From Planctomycetota bacterium (GTDB lineage Bacteria; Planctomycetota; Planctomycetia; Pirellulales; Lacipirellulaceae): DNA of 64,000 bases. A program made the position numbers and the translations under genes. Of the stretch, positions 20,617 through 30,960 are shown one piece after another; the stretch's first letter is position 1; every line of letters starts with the position of its first letter. A model generated the notes under the pieces. The model saw nothing but the letters and a program-made list of their open reading frames with translations. It made no database searches and was not told where the DNA came from. The stretch covers positions 124,001 to 188,000 of the forward strand of contig JAJDEF010000020.1 in NCBI GenBank assembly GCA_029259945.1, given 5' to 3'.

Positions 20617-21966
20617 ATGAAACGCTGCCAGCTAAATCTATTGGCAACGGCCACCGTTGCGCTCGTTGGATTATGGGGGCCTGGTCAATCGGCCCAGGCC
20701 GAATCGCCAAGCTATCAATCACCTAGCTTCTACGGAGTGGGCCAAGCCGGTGGGGGGCAATATCCACCTCAAGCAGCCTTCCCCGCTTCGCCGCTTGCTG
20801 GGGGCGCGCCCGCTGCGCAAGGCGATGCCTTTATGGACGCCCACCGACGGCCCATCGTCATGCCGGCCAGTTTTCATCAGGGCTGCTCCAGTTGCCCTGG
20901 TGGTGCCTACGGCTCGTGTGCTGCGGGTGATCCTATGGCGGTCGACTTCGGCGGCCAAGGACAAGATCAATGCGGCCCGCATTACTTCGACGTCTCCGTT
21001 GAGACCGTGTTCCTAAAATCAGAAGATCTGGTGGGCGATGGCTTACCTGCCTTCAGTTCCTTGGGCGTCGGTGGCGCACCACCACCAGCCAACACGCCTG
21101 CACCACGTCTCAACCCCGACGGGCAGAGTGATGAATACGAACCCGGCTGGCAGATTGCCGTCCGTTACGATCTTGGCCCGCTGTCGGTGCTCGAAGCGAC
21201 TTACATGGGCCTCTACGACTATGGATTCAGTCTAAGTACACTGGGGAATGACAATTTATTCTCTATCTTTTCTCAATACGGTGTCGCTCCTGTCCCTGGT
21301 GTTGGTGGCTTTGGGATCGATGGACTTGATCGTGCTGATCAACACACTCTCTCCTACAAGTCCGATTTACAAAGCACTGAGTTCTCGTATCGTCGCTACT
21401 GGGTAGGGCACCACCCAGGAATCTCTGGCACGTGGCTGGCAGGTTTTCGCTACGTGCGCATGACCGAAGATTTTACCTTTTCTGCACACCAAATTGATGT
21501 ATTAGGACAAAGAACGCTTACCGGCGGTGTCGACTGGTCTAGCGAAAACGACTTGCTTGGTTTTCAATTGGGTGGCGACGCCTGGGCATGTGTACGACAA
21601 GGCATGCGTGTCGGTGTCGAAGGTAAGACGGGTGTCTACAACAACCGGTTCAAGTTCGGCGCAAACAACAACTCGGTGAGCGCTGTCATCGATCCCCAGC
21701 TACCCGAAGATGGCAACCAGGTCGCCTTTGTAGCCGAAGGTGGAGTTTCGTTCGTCGTAGACATTTTGCCAAGCTGGTCACTCAAAGGCGGATACGAAGC
21801 CCTCTACATCAACAGCGTGGTAGCCCTACAAGACAATATCGATACGACTCAGTACTTCAATGGTGGCGTGGCTAGCAACAATCCCCGTGCCCTTGCACCG
21901 GCCCTGAATACCCAAGGCAGCGTGTTCTATCACGGTTTTCATGGCGGTGTAGAGTATGTTTGGTAG
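20617..21966 (+). CDS. BBP7-family outer-membrane beta-barrel protein
   Basis: Signal-peptide-like N-terminus, small-residue-rich linker, barrel-like C-terminus ending in aromatic residue (GVEYVW); overall similarity to planctomycete BBP7 proteins by eye. Confidence 0.75.
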   Translation: MKRCQLNLLATATVALVGLWGPGQSAQAESPSYQSPSFYGVGQAGGGQYPPQAAFPASPLAGGAPAAQGDAFMDAHRRPIVMPASFHQGCSSCPGGAYGSCAAGDPMAVDFGGQGQDQCGPHYFDVSVETVFLKSEDLVGDGLPAFSSLGVGGAPPPANTPAPRLNPDGQSDEYEPGWQIAVRYDLGPLSVLEATYMGLYDYGFSLSTLGNDNLFSIFSQYGVAPVPGVGGFGIDGLDRADQHTLSYKSDLQSTEFSYRRYWVGHHPGISGTWLAGFRYVRMTEDFTFSAHQIDVLGQRTLTGGVDWSSENDLLGFQLGGDAWACVRQGMRVGVEGKTGVYNNRFKFGANNNSVSAVIDPQLPEDGNQVAFVAEGGVSFVVDILPSWSLKGGYEALYINSVVALQDNIDTTQYFNGGVASNNPRALAPALNTQGSVFYHGFHGGVEYVW

Positions 21967-22100
21967 TTGAAATCTAGGGCCGACACCTAGCGGCTAGGAT
22001 GGTATAATGGAAGCGGCGGGCCGGTTGCTTCTGGCAGTCGGCTCACGCGGTACTCTGTTCATGCCAACCTAGTGCCTCAACACGGCTGGATTGCCACGTT

Positions 22101-22180
22101 GGGTGCCACTGCTGGCTTGCCCCAGCAGTGCGAAGCGGGTACCAGGGTTCCACTGCTGGGCAAGCCAGACAGTGGCACCC
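22101..22180. repeat. Imperfect inverted repeat (about 30-bp arms)
   Basis: GGGTGCCACTGCTGGCTTGCCCCAGCAGTG ... CCACTGCTGGGCAAGCCAGACAGTGGCACCC are near-perfect reverse complements. Confidence 0.85.
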
Positions 22181-22250
22181 CTCAATTCAGCTGTCTCGGT
22201 TTACTTGGAGCGCCTTTCCCGCAGTGAATTCAATCGACCGCAAACAGGGG

Positions 22251-23573
22251 ATGGATAGCGAGTCTGCCGTGCTGGTAGGCGTCCATCTGCCCGAGCATGT
22301 GCATCACGGCGATCCGCTGGTTGAACTCTCTGGTTTAGTGGAAACCGCTGGGGCAACCATCGTCGGGCGACTCACCCAAAATCGCGAGGTCCCCGACAAG
22401 ACCACCTACATCGGCAAAGGCAAAGTCAAAGAACTCGATCTGTTGGTCGAAGCCTCGGACGCCGATATTATCGTTTTCGATAACGACCTCTCCCCTGCTC
22501 AAACACGAAATCTTGAGCAGGCCATCGGCGTGAAGGTACTTGATCGCACCGAGGTAATTCTCGACATCTTCTCCAACCGGGCACAAACCCACGAGTCGCG
22601 TCTCGCCGTGGAACTGGCCCAGCTCGAATATTCGCTGCCCCGACTAAAACGCATGTGGACGCACCTGTCTCGCATGAAAATGGGTGTCGGCATGCGTGGC
22701 CCTGGTGAAAAGCAGTTAGAGACCGATCGTCGTCTTGTTGAAAAGCGCATCAGCGACTTGCGGGGCGAGCTCCAACAGATCGAAAAACGTAAAGAGCGCG
22801 AAGTCTCTGCTCGTAGCGACCGCATGACCGTCTCGCTCGTCGGCTACACCAACGCCGGCAAGAGCACGCTGATGAACGCCATGACCGGTTCAAACGTGTT
22901 GGCCGAAGATAAACTCTTCGCCACGCTCGACACGCGCACCCGTCGGTGGCATCTTCCCGGCTGGGGGCCTGTGCTGTTGAGTGATACGGTCGGCTTCATC
23001 CGCAACCTGCCGCATCGTCTGATTGCCAGTTTTAAGGCAACGCTCGAAGAAGCTCGCCAAGCAGATTTGCTCATTCACGTCGCCGACGCCAGCAATCCAG
23101 CAGCCCTCGATCAAATTGCCGCGGTCTATGAAGTTCTCCAAGAATTGAGCATCGAAGAGAAAGACACCATTCTCGTTTTGAATAAAGTCGATTTAGTCGA
23201 AGACCTGACAACGATCGAACTACTACGTAGCCGCTATCCTAGTGCCGTGACTGTAAGTGCAAAAACCGGCGACGGTCTGCAAAAAATGGCTAGCGCGGTG
23301 AGCAATGCACTCAGCCAAGACTTTCTCGACCTGGAGATTCAACTCGACGCTGGCAATGGGCGCTTGCAGGCTTATCTCTCTCGTCATGGCGAGGTGCTTA
23401 GTCGCACGTTTGTCGAAAATCGTGTGATTATCCATTGTCGTATCGCCCAAAAACATCTCGGCATGATACGCGAGTCAGACAGTGTGCAAGTGCGACCTTA
23501 CGAAGGTGCCAACGGCTCGGCAATCGGTAAAGCATCGATCGACGACAGTGCTTCGGTCGACGAGGTCGCATAA
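22251..23573 (+). CDS. hflX: GTPase HflX
   Basis: TYIGKGKVKEL, GPGEKQLETDRR, VGYTNAGKSTLMNAMT, DTVGFIRNLPH; the 22128 GTG start lies inside a palindrome, so the later MDSESAV start is preferred. Confidence 0.93.
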   Translation: MDSESAVLVGVHLPEHVHHGDPLVELSGLVETAGATIVGRLTQNREVPDKTTYIGKGKVKELDLLVEASDADIIVFDNDLSPAQTRNLEQAIGVKVLDRTEVILDIFSNRAQTHESRLAVELAQLEYSLPRLKRMWTHLSRMKMGVGMRGPGEKQLETDRRLVEKRISDLRGELQQIEKRKEREVSARSDRMTVSLVGYTNAGKSTLMNAMTGSNVLAEDKLFATLDTRTRRWHLPGWGPVLLSDTVGFIRNLPHRLIASFKATLEEARQADLLIHVADASNPAALDQIAAVYEVLQELSIEEKDTILVLNKVDLVEDLTTIELLRSRYPSAVTVSAKTGDGLQKMASAVSNALSQDFLDLEIQLDAGNGRLQAYLSRHGEVLSRTFVENRVIIHCRIAQKHLGMIRESDSVQVRPYEGANGSAIGKASIDDSASVDEVA

Positions 23574-23599
23574 AGTCGATTGCGATCGACGGGATTGTC

Positions 23600-24433
23600 A
23601 TGTCTCTACAAAAAACATTGCCTAGGCATGCCAACTTGAAATCGACAGGGCCTCGTTTTTTGGCGGAACGACGCATCTTGCTCACCGGCGCCTCGAGCGG
23701 AATCGGCCGCGATCTCGCGTTACAAATCGCTCAACACGGCGCACACCTCCTACTATTGGCGCGTCGCCAAGAAGCGCTGGACCAACTCACCGAAGAGCTG
23801 CGGTCATTAGGCGCTGGCAGTGCCACATCTCTGGTGGGTGACATTTCGGATCCGGCAACGCGCGCAGCTGCCATCGAAAAGATTCAGCAAGACTGGGGAA
23901 CTCTCGACCTACTGATTAACAACGCCGGCGTCAGCGCTCTTGGACGCTTTTCAGACGGCGACGAAAAAACGTTGCGGCAAATCATGGAGGTCAATTTCTT
24001 CGCCTACACCGAACTTACGCGGCTAGCGCTACCGTGGCTAGAAAAAGGCCGCGACCCAATGATTGTCAATGTTGGTTCAATCCTTGGCCATCGAGGCATC
24101 CCCCACAACAGCGAATACTGTGCAAGCAAGTTTGCATTGCGAGGCTGGTCAGAAGCCATTCGGCCCGAGCTGGCCCGAAAACACATCGATTTGCTACTCG
24201 TCAGCCCAGGCACCACCGAAACCGAGTTTTTCGACCATCTCCTTGCCAGACACGGGGACACCCCCTGGCGAAAACAAAAGGGGATCCCTTCTGCACAAGT
24301 CGCCCAACAAATCATTCTCGCTATTAAGCGACGACGCCGAGAAATCTTTCCCAACCGTCGCGGCCGAGCACTAGTTCTGCTCAACCGTTTCTTCCCTTGG
24401 CTTGTCGACAAAATAGCGAACCGTTATGGCTAA
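23600..24433 (+). CDS. SDR-family NAD(P)-dependent oxidoreductase
   Basis: LLTGASSGIGRDLALQIA, NNAGVSALG, S..Y..SK motif (SEYCASKFAL). Confidence 0.92.
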   Translation: MSLQKTLPRHANLKSTGPRFLAERRILLTGASSGIGRDLALQIAQHGAHLLLLARRQEALDQLTEELRSLGAGSATSLVGDISDPATRAAAIEKIQQDWGTLDLLINNAGVSALGRFSDGDEKTLRQIMEVNFFAYTELTRLALPWLEKGRDPMIVNVGSILGHRGIPHNSEYCASKFALRGWSEAIRPELARKHIDLLLVSPGTTETEFFDHLLARHGDTPWRKQKGIPSAQVAQQIILAIKRRRREIFPNRRGRALVLLNRFFPWLVDKIANRYG

Positions 24434-25160
24434 CTGTAAAATGTCTCATCCCCCCCTAGAAATCCTGCTCGACGATGGCCCGTGCCTAGTGGTCAACAAG
24501 CCCGCCGGTTTGCTTACCCAAGCTCCGCGCGGGATCGACAGTCTTGAAATCTGGGTCAAAGAATTTTACCGTCAGCGCGAAGGCAAACCGGCCGATGCGA
24601 AAATCTATCTTGGTTTGGCCCATCGCATCGACCGTCCGGTGACCGGTGCCATCGTCTTCGGACGGCATGTGCGGGCTACCCGAAAGCTCTGCACGCAATT
24701 TGCGAATCGAACCGTCTCGAAAATCTACTGGGCATTTGTCGAAGGCCAGGTCGCGCCGGACGAAGGTACTTGGACCGACTATCTCAACAAGTGTACCGGC
24801 ATGGCGCAAGCCGAGGTCGTCGAGGCCGATCACCCAGGCGCAAAGCAAGCCATCTTGCACTATCGGGTGTTGTGGCGAGGGCCTGAGGGCACTTGGCTAG
24901 AAATTGAATTAGAGACGGGCCGTACCCACCAAATTCGCATCCAAGCTGCCTCGCGAGGTCACGCGGTCGTCGGCGATTCGCAATACGGCAGCACGACCCC
25001 ATTTGGCGAACAACACTCCGAACTTCGAGATCGAACGATTGCACTCCACGCACGCCAACTCGGCTTTCGTCATCCCATGACCGACGAGCCCGTCGACGTC
25101 ACCGCACCGCTATCCACCGCTTGGGATGCGCTCGATTTGCCCACCGAGTTGGTTTCTTAA
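24426..25160 (+). CDS. RluA-family pseudouridine synthase
   Basis: LVVNKPAGLLTQ, LAHRIDRPVTGAIVFG, ETGRTHQIRIQAASRGHAVVGDSQYG; overlaps SDR gene by 8 bp. Confidence 0.92.
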   Translation: MANCKMSHPPLEILLDDGPCLVVNKPAGLLTQAPRGIDSLEIWVKEFYRQREGKPADAKIYLGLAHRIDRPVTGAIVFGRHVRATRKLCTQFANRTVSKIYWAFVEGQVAPDEGTWTDYLNKCTGMAQAEVVEADHPGAKQAILHYRVLWRGPEGTWLEIELETGRTHQIRIQAASRGHAVVGDSQYGSTTPFGEQHSELRDRTIALHARQLGFRHPMTDEPVDVTAPLSTAWDALDLPTELVS

Positions 25161-25170
25161 ACAACTCGTC

Positions 25171-26694
25171 CTAAAACCCTTGCCAGCCGCAGTATTCTAG
25201 CCAACGGTAGATCCAAGGCTGGGTCCAAGGGTTCCATGTGGGGTAGCTTGCCGACAAAACTGAAAAGGCTAACAGTGTGATTGCCAGTGCCTGGCGCACT
25301 CGTGAGCGGCTCAGCCAGTCGGCGGCGGGTAGCATGACCGTTAGCCACAATGGGGCAAACCAGAACATCCAACGAAAACCGCTCGTCATGCCGCCGTAGT
25401 TACGGTCTTCCTGCGGGCGTAGGCCGATGTAAAACACTAGGCAGACAATCGTGAGCATGGCGATGCCTAACGCGATTAACCGCTGATTACGATCCCCACG
25501 TCTCAACCACATTGCCATACCCACCACGCTGAGAATCCAAATTGGGGTGAGTGAAAAGATTCCGTGGTGGCCCACTAAAACATGCCAAGCGTAGGTAGCC
25601 ACCGACGCTTCTCCCTGATCGATCCCCTGCCGATTCTGCCAGTAGCTCTGTCGTTCGACCCCGTTGGCCGTGTAGGTGTACATGTACCAATTTTGCTCGG
25701 GGTCGTCAGAACCTTTGTGCATATACGGCGGCGTCCAACAGGCGTGGGCCGCATAGTTGGTGGCGAAAAAAGCGGCCACCACCAAAAGGGCAGCCGGCAA
25801 AAAACCAATCAGCCATGCCCGTCGGCTGCAAGTCCACAGTCCCACGGCGATCATCGCCAGCAGTGCCAAGGCGGGTAGCTCGTTCGCCGCAGCAAATGCA
25901 GCCGCCAAGCCCGCAAGTAAGTAGTACCGAGTTCGCGTTTCGTCATCGTAGCGAATTCGTACAAACGCATAGAGCGCCACGGCGGCACTCACCGCGCCTA
26001 TAATGTGATTGTTTAGCACCACGGCAAACGGCGTGAGCATGGTGCCCATCGTTGCCGCGGCGACGACAAAGATTCGTCCCCAATCGGTGCTGCCCAGCCG
26101 TTCCGCCAGTTTTGCTACCAAAACAAACATCAGCACCATGGGCAAGATGTTGATCGTAAACAACATCATCCGACCGATAAAATAGGGGTGCGATTCCAGC
26201 GTCATCCCGGTGGTCGCGACAATCAACCAATACTCACCCGCCAACAAAGTAATGAACAACGGGGGCTTGCTTGAGTAAAGATGCAGCTCGCCATCCCGGC
26301 CCCGATGCTGCACCATGTCGATCGTATTCCAAAGATGACGATCAATCAGATCGTCGATCTGATAGGTGCCCTGCTCGACTAGCGCCCGTACTGCCATCCA
26401 ACGGCTTCGGTCATTGGCGCTCAGAAACGGTCGCTGCAGACGCCGCGCCTTTTCAATGCGAACCTTCGCCTCGCCAAGCTTTTGCTGATACTCTTCTTGG
26501 GTCAGGCCTTGTTCTTTGAGCTTCTGCTCAGTTCGCTTGAGATCTTGATTGACGAGATGGCGCTGGAGATCACTACGATTCACTGAGTTGACCGCCAGCA
26601 TGCGGCCAGCCATGTTGCCCACCGCCAAGGCGATCAGCAGGCTATAGACTCCCCATCGAAGTGATGTCGATGAATCACCGTTTGGGTGCATCAT
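25171..26694 (-). CDS. Multi-pass membrane protein, probable glycosyltransferase-like (ArnT/PMT-type topology)
   Basis: 507 aa, many TM segments, overlaps the GT2 gene by 4 bp; family assignment inferred from topology and neighbour. Confidence 0.55.
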   Translation of the reverse strand: MMHPNGDSSTSLRWGVYSLLIALAVGNMAGRMLAVNSVNRSDLQRHLVNQDLKRTEQKLKEQGLTQEEYQQKLGEAKVRIEKARRLQRPFLSANDRSRWMAVRALVEQGTYQIDDLIDRHLWNTIDMVQHRGRDGELHLYSSKPPLFITLLAGEYWLIVATTGMTLESHPYFIGRMMLFTINILPMVLMFVLVAKLAERLGSTDWGRIFVVAAATMGTMLTPFAVVLNNHIIGAVSAAVALYAFVRIRYDDETRTRYYLLAGLAAAFAAANELPALALLAMIAVGLWTCSRRAWLIGFLPAALLVVAAFFATNYAAHACWTPPYMHKGSDDPEQNWYMYTYTANGVERQSYWQNRQGIDQGEASVATYAWHVLVGHHGIFSLTPIWILSVVGMAMWLRRGDRNQRLIALGIAMLTIVCLVFYIGLRPQEDRNYGGMTSGFRWMFWFAPLWLTVMLPAADWLSRSRVRQALAITLLAFSVLSASYPTWNPWTQPWIYRWLEYCGWQGF

Positions 26695-27716
26695 GCGCCG
26701 TTACCCTTCACTTGTTCTGACGAGACGGCTGACGTCTCTTGGTCGACCAGTTTTTGTGCGGTGTTTTTTTCCGGGTCGGTATGCTCTGCCACCGAATAGG
26801 CATCTCCCTCACGAGTCACTAACGCAGAAATCAATTCGGCCACAAACCCTAATGCTAACAACTGGGTGCCGATCAGCATCAATACAAGCGAATAATAGAG
26901 TGCCGCCGTCTGATGAAGATGCACCGGGTCGTTACCCGGCAAACGCGAAACGCACCAAAGAATTGCCAAGTACCCCATCCCCAAAGTACCCAGCGTCAGG
27001 GCTAACAACGCCACCGACCCGAGCCAATGTTGGGGACGTTGACCGAAACGCGTAATAAAACGTACCGTCAGCAGATCGAGCAGACCTTTTGGAATACGCG
27101 AAAGCCCATATTTTGATTCGCCATGCGAGCGGGCCCGATGACTCACTACGATCTCACCAACGCGAAACCCTCTCGCGGCGGCCAGCACCGGCACAAAACG
27201 ATGCAACTCGCCATACAATCGCACTTCATGGATGACTTCGCGACGATAACATTTCAGCCCGCAGTTGTGGTCGTGTAACTGCACACCGGTGAGCCGACTG
27301 ACCAGCGTGTTGAATGCACGCGAGAGCCAAACCCGATGTTGCGGATCCTGCCGCTGCTGTTTCCAACCGCTGACCACATCAAATCCCTCGTCTAGCTTAG
27401 CAATCAAACGGGGAATCTCTGCCGGATCGTCTTGCAGATCGGCATCCATGGTAATAATCAGTTGTCCCAACGCGGCATCAAACCCCGCACTCAGCGCAGC
27501 AGCCTTACCAAAATTCCGTCGGAACCGAATTCCCAGCACTCGCGAATCTGCTTGGGCAAGACGATCGATGACGTTCCATGACCCATCGGTCGATCCATCG
27601 TCGACAAAGATCATCTGCAAGTCGTACCCTTGCTTGGTCGCAACCAGATCTAGCTCTTGAACCAACTGCTCGAGACTGGCGGACTCATCCAGCACGGGTA
27701 TGACAACACTAATCAT
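26691..27716 (-). CDS. Glycosyltransferase family 2 (DPM1/ArnC-like, C-terminal TMs)
   Basis: MISVVIPVLDESASLEQL, DDGSTDGS, ITMDADLQDDPAEIP; ORF opens at 27746, M at 27716 preferred. Confidence 0.92.
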   Translation of the reverse strand: MISVVIPVLDESASLEQLVQELDLVATKQGYDLQMIFVDDGSTDGSWNVIDRLAQADSRVLGIRFRRNFGKAAALSAGFDAALGQLIITMDADLQDDPAEIPRLIAKLDEGFDVVSGWKQQRQDPQHRVWLSRAFNTLVSRLTGVQLHDHNCGLKCYRREVIHEVRLYGELHRFVPVLAAARGFRVGEIVVSHRARSHGESKYGLSRIPKGLLDLLTVRFITRFGQRPQHWLGSVALLALTLGTLGMGYLAILWCVSRLPGNDPVHLHQTAALYYSLVLMLIGTQLLALGFVAELISALVTREGDAYSVAEHTDPEKNTAQKLVDQETSAVSSEQVKGNGA

Positions 27717-27910
27717 AAAATTCAAATTTTGGTTAGAAAAATGCAAAGACCCTCAACTGGGCTCACCACTCTAGAATAACAGAAACGGCAAGCATAGCTG
27801 CTCGATCACGCGTACTTTTGAAGAAATTGCTAGCATTCTTGCTTGTTTCACTTCACTGCTCAGGTGAACTGCAAAGTCGCGATTGCATGAAATAAAACAA
27901 AATTAACTGA

Positions 27911-27985
27911 ACCACAGAGGACACAGAGAACACAGAGATAAGCTTATTTTCAGGCACTCTGTGCTGCTCTGTGTCCTCTGTGGTA
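27911..27985. repeat. Inverted repeat of the ACCACAGAGGACACAGAG type
   Basis: ACCACAGAGGACACAGAGAACACAGAG ... CTCTGTGCTGCTCTGTGTCCTCTGTGGT. Confidence 0.85.
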
Positions 27986-28176
27986 AATCTTTTCTCCCTG
28001 TTCCTTGATTGATCATACCGACTTTACAGTCGTTCTGTTTCGCTGCCTGCTTGTCTAGGCTGGGTAGCCGCTTTGGGATAGAATCGTCGGTTCGGAAGGA
28101 TTCTCCAAACTAGCTACGGAAACTCTGCGCGGTGTCGCGGCTCGGCTGGCCGCAATGCCCCGGAAAGGATTCAGTC

Positions 28177-29523
28177 ATGGAATCAGCCACACTTCTTTTA
28201 TTCGCCTCAGGGTGGGGAGTCTTATTCGGTTGGCAGCCCATGCCAGACGGCAGTCCCAGCTACGAATACATCGTCCAGTTAGAACCCGAACTCGTGGCGA
28301 CCCTCGAAGAAGGTCAGTCCATTCCTATTTCCAGCGAAGTGCCCGACGAGATACGCCCCATTGGCCGCATCCGGGTCATCGTTGGTCGCGATCCCCTGCC
28401 CCGCCAAGAGTTGACCACCTCCTTAAAACCCTTGCAAAGCGCTACTGAAAAGAAGTCGTTCGACGAGGTGATCCAAACGCAGTACACGGTTCCCGCCACA
28501 TCACAACCAGGCGCTGGCCGCTATGCCGCACAGCCTCAACCTAGCCAGCCGATTCTTCCCCCCTCGCAACCAATTCTCCCTCCCGCAGGGACAACCGCCA
28601 TCGGCAATCGAGGTTTTGCCCAGACACTTCAAAATGCAGCGCAGCCGGTGAATGAGTTTCACAGCAAGGCGAGGGAGATTCTCCCCCCAACCCGTGACCA
28701 TAGGGTTGTCGATTCAATACAAACTACCAACCAAAACCTAGCGAACCGGTTTCGCAATACGGGGGAATCGATCCGTGCTGATGCCCAACAGCTTTTCGGC
28801 AACCCGGCTCGCAATGTCCGAACGAACTCCATCCAGAACACGCAGAATAGAACGCCCTCGAACCCGGCTATCCTTCCTCCCAGTCGCTCGGCACCGCAGC
28901 CAACGCTTGCAGCCCCCATCTCGCCGCCAACGCAACGCACTGATCCGACGATTGCGCCCCAATGGCAAGCCACCCCGCAAACAGTATCGACAAGGCCGCC
29001 GGCTACGCATCAGCCCGCCCGAACGAACCTGCAGGCCCCTCTGTTACCTCCCGCCACTCCAACAGGACAGGGTGGCGCCGACCGCTATGCCAACATTTCA
29101 AACTCCACCGCAGGAAATACTCAGCCGGCGGGAACAGCCACGCCATTCTCGCAATCGCCACCGGTGACCAACCCCACCTCAGGCACTGCATTTTCTTCCT
29201 CCCCGAACGTCCCAGAAATCCGAGGGGGCATGCTCTCGCTGCCAGCCAATGCGGATTTGCAAACCGCGAGCAGGCAACCCGTTACAACACCCACAACCAA
29301 CAGCCAACAGGCCAATAATTTTGGTTGGGATCTTCCGAGAACGAACCAACCTTCCCCATCAACGGCCGCCCAACCCAAAGACGCCCCCGGCACCTTCGCG
29401 CTGGTTCTCTCTTGGGTGTTGCTAAGCGGTTCGATGTTCGGAAACGTCTACCTCGTTTGGAACTACTTTGATGTTCGCCACAAATACCGTGGCCTAGTTC
29501 ACGATAGCCGAGAAAGATCGTAA
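28177..29523 (+). CDS. Hypothetical Pro/Gln/Thr-rich protein with C-terminal TM segment
   Basis: Low-complexity P/Q/T/N-rich body; C-terminal FALVLSWVLLSGSMFGNVYLVWNYF; ATG at 28177. Confidence 0.65.
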   Translation: MESATLLLFASGWGVLFGWQPMPDGSPSYEYIVQLEPELVATLEEGQSIPISSEVPDEIRPIGRIRVIVGRDPLPRQELTTSLKPLQSATEKKSFDEVIQTQYTVPATSQPGAGRYAAQPQPSQPILPPSQPILPPAGTTAIGNRGFAQTLQNAAQPVNEFHSKAREILPPTRDHRVVDSIQTTNQNLANRFRNTGESIRADAQQLFGNPARNVRTNSIQNTQNRTPSNPAILPPSRSAPQPTLAAPISPPTQRTDPTIAPQWQATPQTVSTRPPATHQPARTNLQAPLLPPATPTGQGGADRYANISNSTAGNTQPAGTATPFSQSPPVTNPTSGTAFSSSPNVPEIRGGMLSLPANADLQTASRQPVTTPTTNSQQANNFGWDLPRTNQPSPSTAAQPKDAPGTFALVLSWVLLSGSMFGNVYLVWNYFDVRHKYRGLVHDSRERS

Positions 29524-29582
29524 CCGACGCCGATCGAGAAGATGCAGCCGCCGACTACGGACTGCCCCAGAGGAACGACGAG

Positions 29583-30074
29583 ATGCCAAGCGATGCCATT
29601 CAGCCGCTAATCGCCCCCTCAGTAATGATTTCTGCTTGTGGGCTTATTTGCTTAGCTCTCTATGGGCGATTCGCAACGATCCTTGAGCGCATTCGGGGGA
29701 TGCATCAGGAACGTTTAGGATTATTCGACCTTACCGATGACGCACATAAAATACTGCGTATCCGTTTTGAAGGCTTGGAGCAACAAACACAGGGGATGTT
29801 GCGACGGGCAAAAATCATGCAAAAAGCCATCTGTAGCATGCTCGTCTGTATTGGATTCATGCTCGCATCCTCGCTGGCGATCGGGGCCGCCGTATGGTTG
29901 CCGTCGATCCGCTGGGCTGTTGTCTGGCTGTTTGTGTTGGGGGTCGCTTCAATGATGGTAGGCACCGCTTATGCTTTAACCGAGTTGAGGTTGGCCCTTA
30001 AGGAAGTTGAGTTCGAGCACGCGAGTCTGGAACGTCTCAGCGATTCCTACCAATCCACTGAAACTAAGTCATAG
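29583..30074 (+). CDS. DUF2721-like small membrane protein
   Basis: N-terminal LIAPSVMISACGLICLALYGRF, two further TMs, TELRLALKEVEFE tail; match to DUF2721 by recall. Confidence 0.65.
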   Translation: MPSDAIQPLIAPSVMISACGLICLALYGRFATILERIRGMHQERLGLFDLTDDAHKILRIRFEGLEQQTQGMLRRAKIMQKAICSMLVCIGFMLASSLAIGAAVWLPSIRWAVVWLFVLGVASMMVGTAYALTELRLALKEVEFEHASLERLSDSYQSTETKS

Positions 30075-30166
30075 GGTGGAGCCGTCAGTCCCACCTTTTT
30101 TTGAATGTGAACATCAACCAAATCGGTGTGCTGCCGCTTCGCTTTGGCACACCCTACGACTGCCCG

Positions 30167-30907
30167 CTACGATTCTGGTTTCCGGCAGATGAAAACGGAT
30201 TGTCGTGGCCCAAGTTGGTATATCCCGTAGCCGCGCTTTGTTCGTACGCGAAAACCGATATTTCGAAGCCACTCGGCGATTTCGGCTCGTGAGAAAACCT
30301 TCAATCGATGAACCTCTTCTTCTCGGCGATATTTACCGTTTTCCAAGCAAAGGAAAGTTGTGATAAATCGCGTCAATTGTTTCTTGCGATGGTCTTCTTC
30401 GACGCGTGCGTGGCAAAACCAATCCTCCGACATCTGATGGTGATTACGTACCGCAAGAGGTCCCTTAGCAGGGTGACGAACGTCGAAGATAAAAACGCCG
30501 CCTGACTGCAAAGCCGAGAAAACATTACGCATGGTTCGTCGTATTGCTGGCCCGCTGTTAAGATAGTTCAGAGGTTCGCCTAGGGAGGTTACCGCTCGAC
30601 ATGAGGGAATTTTGACCTCATCGAACGAGCCGCATAAGAACTGAGATTTGGGGGCGTTCTGTTTCCCGATATGAATCATGGCTTCCGAAACGTCGATCCC
30701 GCAGGTTTCATATCCTTCTTGAGTCAGTCGTTCGAGCCACTGTCCTCCCCCACAACCAAGATCGACGACTTTGTCGCTACTGGAGATGCCAAATTCGTCG
30801 AACCACTTCAGAATAGCATCAGCAGCCCCCGCCCAGTGAAAGCCATAACCATCAACATGAATGTGGGCCAAGTCAATGCCGTACAGCGTAGAGTCTAGTT
30901 CTACCAT
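30167..30907 (-). CDS. Class I SAM-dependent methyltransferase
   Basis: VVDLGCGGGQWLERL, CGIDVSEAMI; ORF runs to 31108 but the N-terminal extension overlaps the ATPase gene; start MVELDSTLYG at 30907. Confidence 0.85.
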   Translation of the reverse strand: MVELDSTLYGIDLAHIHVDGYGFHWAGAADAILKWFDEFGISSSDKVVDLGCGGGQWLERLTQEGYETCGIDVSEAMIHIGKQNAPKSQFLCGSFDEVKIPSCRAVTSLGEPLNYLNSGPAIRRTMRNVFSALQSGGVFIFDVRHPAKGPLAVRNHHQMSEDWFCHARVEEDHRKKQLTRFITTFLCLENGKYRREEEVHRLKVFSRAEIAEWLRNIGFRVRTKRGYGIYQLGPRQSVFICRKPES

Positions 30908-30960
30908 TTGGTTTGTGTGCCACCCTCTTTTCACAGTCAGTAGCGTATCCAGCCCAGGCC

